This document shows, piece by piece, positions 59,881 to 64,000 of a stretch of 64,000 bases of DNA. A program made the translations under genes and the position numbers. The notes under the pieces are model-generated. The model was given only the letters and a program-made list of their open reading frames with translations, did not search any database and was not told the origin of the DNA. The stretch's first letter is position 1. Every line of letters starts with the position of its first letter. Source of the stretch: Alnus glutinosa (lineage: Eukaryota > Streptophyta > Magnoliopsida > Fagales > Betulaceae); NCBI RefSeq assembly GCF_958979055.1, contig NC_084888.1, forward strand, positions 33,971,804 through 34,035,803, written 5' to 3'.

Positions 59881-60809
59881 ATGGCAGCATCCAAGGTAAG
59901 CCTGAAGCTTTTGATCGAGAAAAAGAGCCAACGGGTGCTCTTTGCTGAAGCAGACAAGGAATTTGTTGATTTACTGTTTAGCATTTTCACTCTGCCGGTC
60001 GGAACGGTCACTAGGCTCTTAGAAAAGCAAAACATGGCAGGCTGCTTGCATAGCCTGTACAAGAGCATGGAGAATCTGAGTGATAGATACTTTCAGCCAG
60101 ACCAAGACAAGAACTTTCTGCTAAACCCAAAAGTAGCCATTTCTGGTGCTAAAGTCCCTCTACTCTTGCCAAGCGTTGAGCAGTCATATACAGCAAGTAA
60201 AATTTATAGGTGTGGCAACTACCACTGTACGTACGTGGCTAATGACCCGAGAGCAATTTGTCCTTCATGCAGGAATCAAATGAACAGCGAGCAAACTTTC
60301 GTAGACCCGCCAAGCGAAATCAAGGCATCCTCCTCTAGTGAGGGAGGTTACGTGAAAGGGGTGATCACTTACATGGTGATGGATAATCTGGAGGTGAAGC
60401 CCATGTCAACCATCTCTTCTATCACTTTACTTACCAAGTTTAATGTCAGGGACCTTGGGTCTGTTGAGGAGAAAGTCGTTGATTTTGGAGTGGATGAGGT
60501 ATTTCAGTCATTCTTTTCTTTCTATGCTTCATTAATTTACTTCCTGTTATCTAATGCCTCTTTTGCTGACCGTTCCTTCTTATTTTTTTGAACATTGAAC
60601 TATAAACCGTTTTCTTAACGGTAGATATGTCTTTACAACTATATATCTAATATTGCTCCTTTTGTGTGATCTGTTTTTAGGTTCTGAGTTTGCTCGAGGC
60701 TTCTTTGCAATCGAAGACTGTTCTGACCGATGTCTTCCTTCAGAACCATAGTGAGTTACTGACAATGAGGAGTGATTCAGAATGTGGGCCGGTTTTAGAG
60801 CCAAATTGA
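59881..60809 (+). CDS. DUF674-family protein, copy 10 (two exons, apparently intact)
   Basis: Exon 1 is 59881-60498 (206 codons), the intron starts GTATTTCAG and is 182 bp, and exon 2 is 60681-60809 (42 codons plus TGA), about 248 aa. Segments: MAASKVSLKLLIEKKSQRVL, FVDLLFSIFTLPVGTVTRLL, SLYKSMENLSDRYFQPDQDK, YRCGNYHCTYVANDPRAICP then SCR, GGYVKGVITYMVMDNLEVKP, VVDFGVDEV. The exon 2 tail reads VLSLLEASLQSKTVLTDVFL, then a longer unique end through NHSELLTMRS. The intron is much shorter than in copies 1, 2 and 8. It is the source-like partner of truncated copy 3. DUF674, function unknown. Confidence 0.88.
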
Positions 60810-62160
60810 AAGCACCGTTGCTTCTTAATTATTAGTCTTTTAATTTCAAGGTGCATGCAGGAACTCTGGAATAATTTGTCCAGCACAGTATCTGTGAGTT
60901 TGGTGTTTTTGTTGAAACCATGTTTCTCGTGTGTTGTTTCATGTTAATCAAATCTGGTGTGGTAATAATATATGATTTTTATTGTTTCTGAAGCAGTAAA
61001 TGGTTGATCAAATTAATAAGTAAACTTCTGCTAATTATAACCTGCTATTGCCGAGGATATATACTCCCGAGTTTTGGATGATCTGATCTATAACTGAGGT
61101 ACAATTTGGTCGTCATGGCCGACAAAATTTGGGTTAGTTTGGCAAACCACTCAATCTCTCCCTTTATTTTTTTTCACTCTCTCCAAAAAAAAAAATTCAA
61201 ATTTTTTTACACTTTTTATATCACATTAATCATTTTTTATTATTATTCAAATAAAAAAACTTACTACAAAACAAATTTTTTCACACTTCTATAAAATATT
61301 CCTTAATTTTATATCACATCAACCACTCCTTACCTCACAACATACAAATATTTCAAAACACAATTTCTTACCAATTGCACCGGGTCGAAGAATTCATAAC
61401 GGTGCTGAAAGGACACTAAAGCTTAGCTAGTTGTTGCTTTTTCTTGGAAAGCTACTTCCGTACGTGTACCGCATCCATCGACGAACCCTGGCCTTACGGC
61501 CGACTAAAGTAAAGCCTAGGCTCAAAAGTAAAGCAATTGCAATAGGTCGAAGAATTGAAATTCATAATCGACAAAATTCAAGCTAACAATTAGCTACTAG
61601 GTCTTGCTTTTCCTTGAAAAGCCACTTTAGTAAAACCAAGTTCTTAAGGAATAGATTATCATATATAATTGTAAAGACGTTTATTTTATTTTATTTTTTA
61701 AAAAAATAAAAATTGAAAAAAAGTTATTTGTTAATATAAAATAATGAGGCTGCCTTTTTTTTAGAGAGAGAAATGGTTAGCAGACAGGCATATCATGGCA
61801 TCTACACAATTTATGGGATCACTTTGATTAGCATTTTTTTTGTACGTCATTTTCTAACAATTTCACCCTAAAGCTAGTACTTCTGCCTTTTCATATAAAT
61901 GAAAAATTATATAAATACATTTCTTACATATTTTTTTTATACATCTTATTTTTCAAGTTATCATTGAATTTATAAGACTTAAATTAGTCTCAAATATTCA
62001 ATAATAAATTTAAAATTTGATTGTATGGAGATATATAGAAAATGTATGTGTATTATTTCCCATAAATAAATTAAAAAGCCACTTCCATATAAGGCCTCAA
62101 AAAGCATAAGTTATTATACGTAGCTTCTACATTTTTTTCTTAGCATGCACATAAGTTATC
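60810..62160. other. 3' flank of DUF674-10 and AT-rich intergenic DNA
   Basis: No gene is seen. 60830-61110 resembles the 3' flanks of the other copies (for example AACCTGCTATTGCCGAGGAT). Beyond that the sequence is AT-rich with no recognised element. Confidence 0.5.
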
Positions 62161-62700
62161 ATACATATGTGCGTCATAGTTTAATTATGGGACTTTATCA
62201 TCTTCTTTTAAACTCATAAATTTGGTTGGAATAAAATATATATGATAATGAATTCATTACTTTGTTGAAAAACTGCATTCAAGTAATTAATTTCGAAAGA
62301 AAGTTCATATATATGAATCTTTCGTTCACTATACACCACTTCAAGGTTATATATAATATGCAAAATTTTAAGCGGATAACACATGGTAGGAATCAAAGCA
62401 CATGGTCGATGATCATATTTCAATTCATGTATTTGGCAATAGAATTAGAGTAATTCTAAATGTCATATAAGTATCCATAAAAAAATGAGGCGGCTTATAT
62501 TTTAAAATCACAATTTGATCAAAATCACAATTTTATCAATCACATGTCCAATGGTGATTTTAAAAATTAAGTCACCTCATTTTTTTTTAGACACTTATAT
62601 GACATTTAGAATTACTCAAAAAATTATGTACATATATAGCTTTACGCTAACGAGACTTTCATGGCCTTTTAAGCCAATGTCGGTGAACTCCTCGACTTTC
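62160..62700 (+). repeat. Orphan DUF674 upstream region without a gene
   Basis: This stretch matches the region upstream of copy 10 (58370-58490 joined to 59030-59230), including TATGCAAAATTT, TGGTCGATGATCATATTTCA and GAGACTTTCATGGCC. It lacks the 530-bp solo LTR, so the junction CACTATACACCACTTCAAGG near 62327 is the pre-insertion state. No DUF674 exon follows within the window. Confidence 0.65.
62448..62617. mobile_element. MITE, Mutator-like (170 bp), related to 46507-46688
   Basis: It starts GAGTAATTCTAAATGTCATA and ends with the matching complement TATGACATTTAGAATTACTC. The flanks ATAGAATTA and AAAAAATTA are an imperfect 9-bp duplication. The region near 59148 shows the empty site (AATAGAATTATGTAC). 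Confidence 0.8.
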
Positions 62701-63295
62701 ATTGGGTAATTTTTTTTGCCTAACTTATTTTTTCCATGACCATAAATTTTTTTTGTTGGGTTATTATCGTGTGTTACTAAATTTTCTTTTATAAGTTGCA
62801 ATCTGTTTGTTCAGGATATTACAACTAAGGCTAGGATGGATCGAGTGCACCACATTGAAGTTATGGTTACGTGAAAATAAGGTCATCATTAAGTAGCATG
62901 TTGAGTGTACCTTGTAATTAAAGATCAGTTGGTTAGGGCATGCATATCGATAGCCACAGGTATTTTTAGGTTTTCGAAGGTTGGACCGCACAAACTACGT
63001 ACCCAATATATCATAAGATGCATAATTGTATGCAATACCATATTATTAAAGTTGCAAAGAAATGTTTTTAAGCTAGTGGGAAGTTTATGTTTTATTTCAA
63101 AGTATTAACACATATTACGCAAATTGATCTTGTTGTTTAATATCCTTCTCCAAACTATGTTATGTTTTAGTAAGTGCCTCATGGCACAGGAAAGAACAAA
63201 AAAAAAAAAAAAAGAACGGACCACTTAACTTATTAAGTTTTGTTATAACGTATTTTTTATGCTAAGACCTCATCTCATGGCATGCATTATTAATT

Positions 63296-63407
63296 AATTT
63301 ATTTATTTTTTGACACGTCCACACAAGAGAGGGGAGGGGGATTCGAACTAGTAACCTCCGCTTCATGAGGCGTGGTCCTTAACCGATTGAGCTACTCATT
63401 GAGGACA
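63296..63407 (-). mobile_element. SINE, tRNA-derived (112 bp)
   Basis: On the minus strand it starts TGTCCTCAATGAGTAGCTCA, with a box A-like TAGCTCAATCGGTTAAGG and box B-like TAGTTCGAATCCCC, and ends in an A-rich tail. An 11-bp duplication CATTATTAATT flanks it (63285-63295 and 63408-63418). It has both promoter boxes, unlike its relative at 45377-45469. Confidence 0.85.
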
Positions 63408-63418
63408 CATTATTAATT

Positions 63419-64000
63419 TGTTATGGTTTATAAGTGCTCTTGATTTTCTAGTAAGTAACGTTGCCCCTTTTGAGTCTTTAAGATTAGCAAACTGGAGCTC
63501 TCTCGAACCTAAAGGCTCGTTTGAGTGTGTAATTTTTTTGTTTTTTTTTTAATTGTTTTTCAAATTATAAATACCTAAGAAAAAAAAAATTGAAAAAAGA
63601 AAGTTTGGAGATGTAATTTAAATTGGTTGGAGAAAAATTTCTTGCGCTACCCAGACCTTTGCACCCATGTACATCAACTGCATTTAACGGTTATCATGCG
63701 GCTTGACTTCTTCGGATGGTCAAAAAGTAGGAAACGAATCCTCTCCGATTCAAGGGAATTGGAGAGTATCTAGTCCCTTATAATACAGGGATATTTTTAT
63801 CTTTTCAAATTTTTTTGGACAAAAATACTCATGCATTATAAGGAACTGGATACTACTCTCCCGTTCTTTTGAACCGGAGAGGATCCTAATACCAACAAAT
63901 AGGCCACACGAAAATGAAACTTGCACCACATGTCTCACACTGAAGTTTTATAACCATGCTCGGTTCTTGGGAAAAATCTACTCACCAGGAAATGGGTCTT
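63419..64000. other. AT-rich intergenic DNA, nothing recognised
   Basis: No gene is seen. A possible short inverted repeat joins the area around 63735-63775 (GAATCCTCTCCGATTCAAGG) and its near complement at about 63865-63890, with ACTCTCC / GGAGAGTA pairs, which might be the ends of a small MITE of about 150 bp. Confidence 0.4.

Noticed and set aside
63300..63405. tRNA gene on the minus strand
   Set aside because: Box A and box B-like words are present but no cloverleaf can be formed, and the segment has an A-rich tail and target duplications. It is a SINE.

Overview
The window is nuclear DNA of a flowering plant, probably a eudicot and possibly woody. The evidence is AT-rich intergenic DNA, two-exon genes with GT..AG introns, Ty1/copia and long-LTR elements, a CACTA transposon, MITEs, tRNA-derived SINEs and plant-type telomere-like repeats (CCCTAAA). 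I cannot name the species. There is no bacterial-style operon, CRISPR array or tRNA/rRNA gene.

The host content is one gene family: ten copies or fragments of a DUF674-domain gene (about 236-248 aa when whole; exon 1 about 206-210 codons, a phase-0 intron, exon 2 about 31-43 codons). Four look intact: DUF674-1 (1883-3525 +), -4 (19739-20911 -), -9 (53771-54947 +) and -10 (59881-60809 +). Six are damaged: -2 (5584-12032 +, split by a 4.1-kb LTR), -3 (13186-14022 -, last exon cut at a rearrangement breakpoint), -5 (23087-34372 +, split by a 4.4-kb LTR and a 5.3-kb copia), -6 (44175-44430 +, 3' remnant beside a CACTA end), -7 (47073-47350 +, 5' remnant fused to a copia fragment) and -8 (48760-50528 +, two frameshifts). 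Six copies share the core promoter string CTATAAAAAGGGTAAC about 70-92 bp before the ATG.

The array is built from segmental duplications. 1-2145 matches 44712-47350 directly. 4761-5635 plus 9741-13195 matches 48017-51795 directly. 13177-23033 matches 51773-60705 in inverted orientation. The left copy therefore carries an inverted segment, bounded by a 19-bp sequence in opposite orientations (13177-13195 and 23015-23033). Elements present in both arms (the 0.53-kb solo LTR at 15819-16351 and 58495-59024) predate the duplication. Elements in only one arm (the MITE at 14645-15029) postdate it. An ancestral empty site near 62.32 kb anchors the order.

Mobile DNA dominates 23.5-48.0 kb: a solo LTR (23551-27912), a copia element with both LTRs, TSD and PBS (28443-33733), and a CACTA element (about 34373-44174) whose left terminus is lost. 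The CACTA element holds a CT-rich leader, about 2.2 kb of degenerate telomere-like repeat, a TNP2-type transposase gene with an internal deletion and a multi-exon Transposase_24-like gene. A copia 5' fragment lies at 47351-48016. 60.8-64 kb holds no gene, but contains a gene-less copy of the DUF674 upstream region, a MITE and a SINE. No previously undescribed functional system is evident. The novelty is the architecture of the cluster and the telomere-like block inside the CACTA element.
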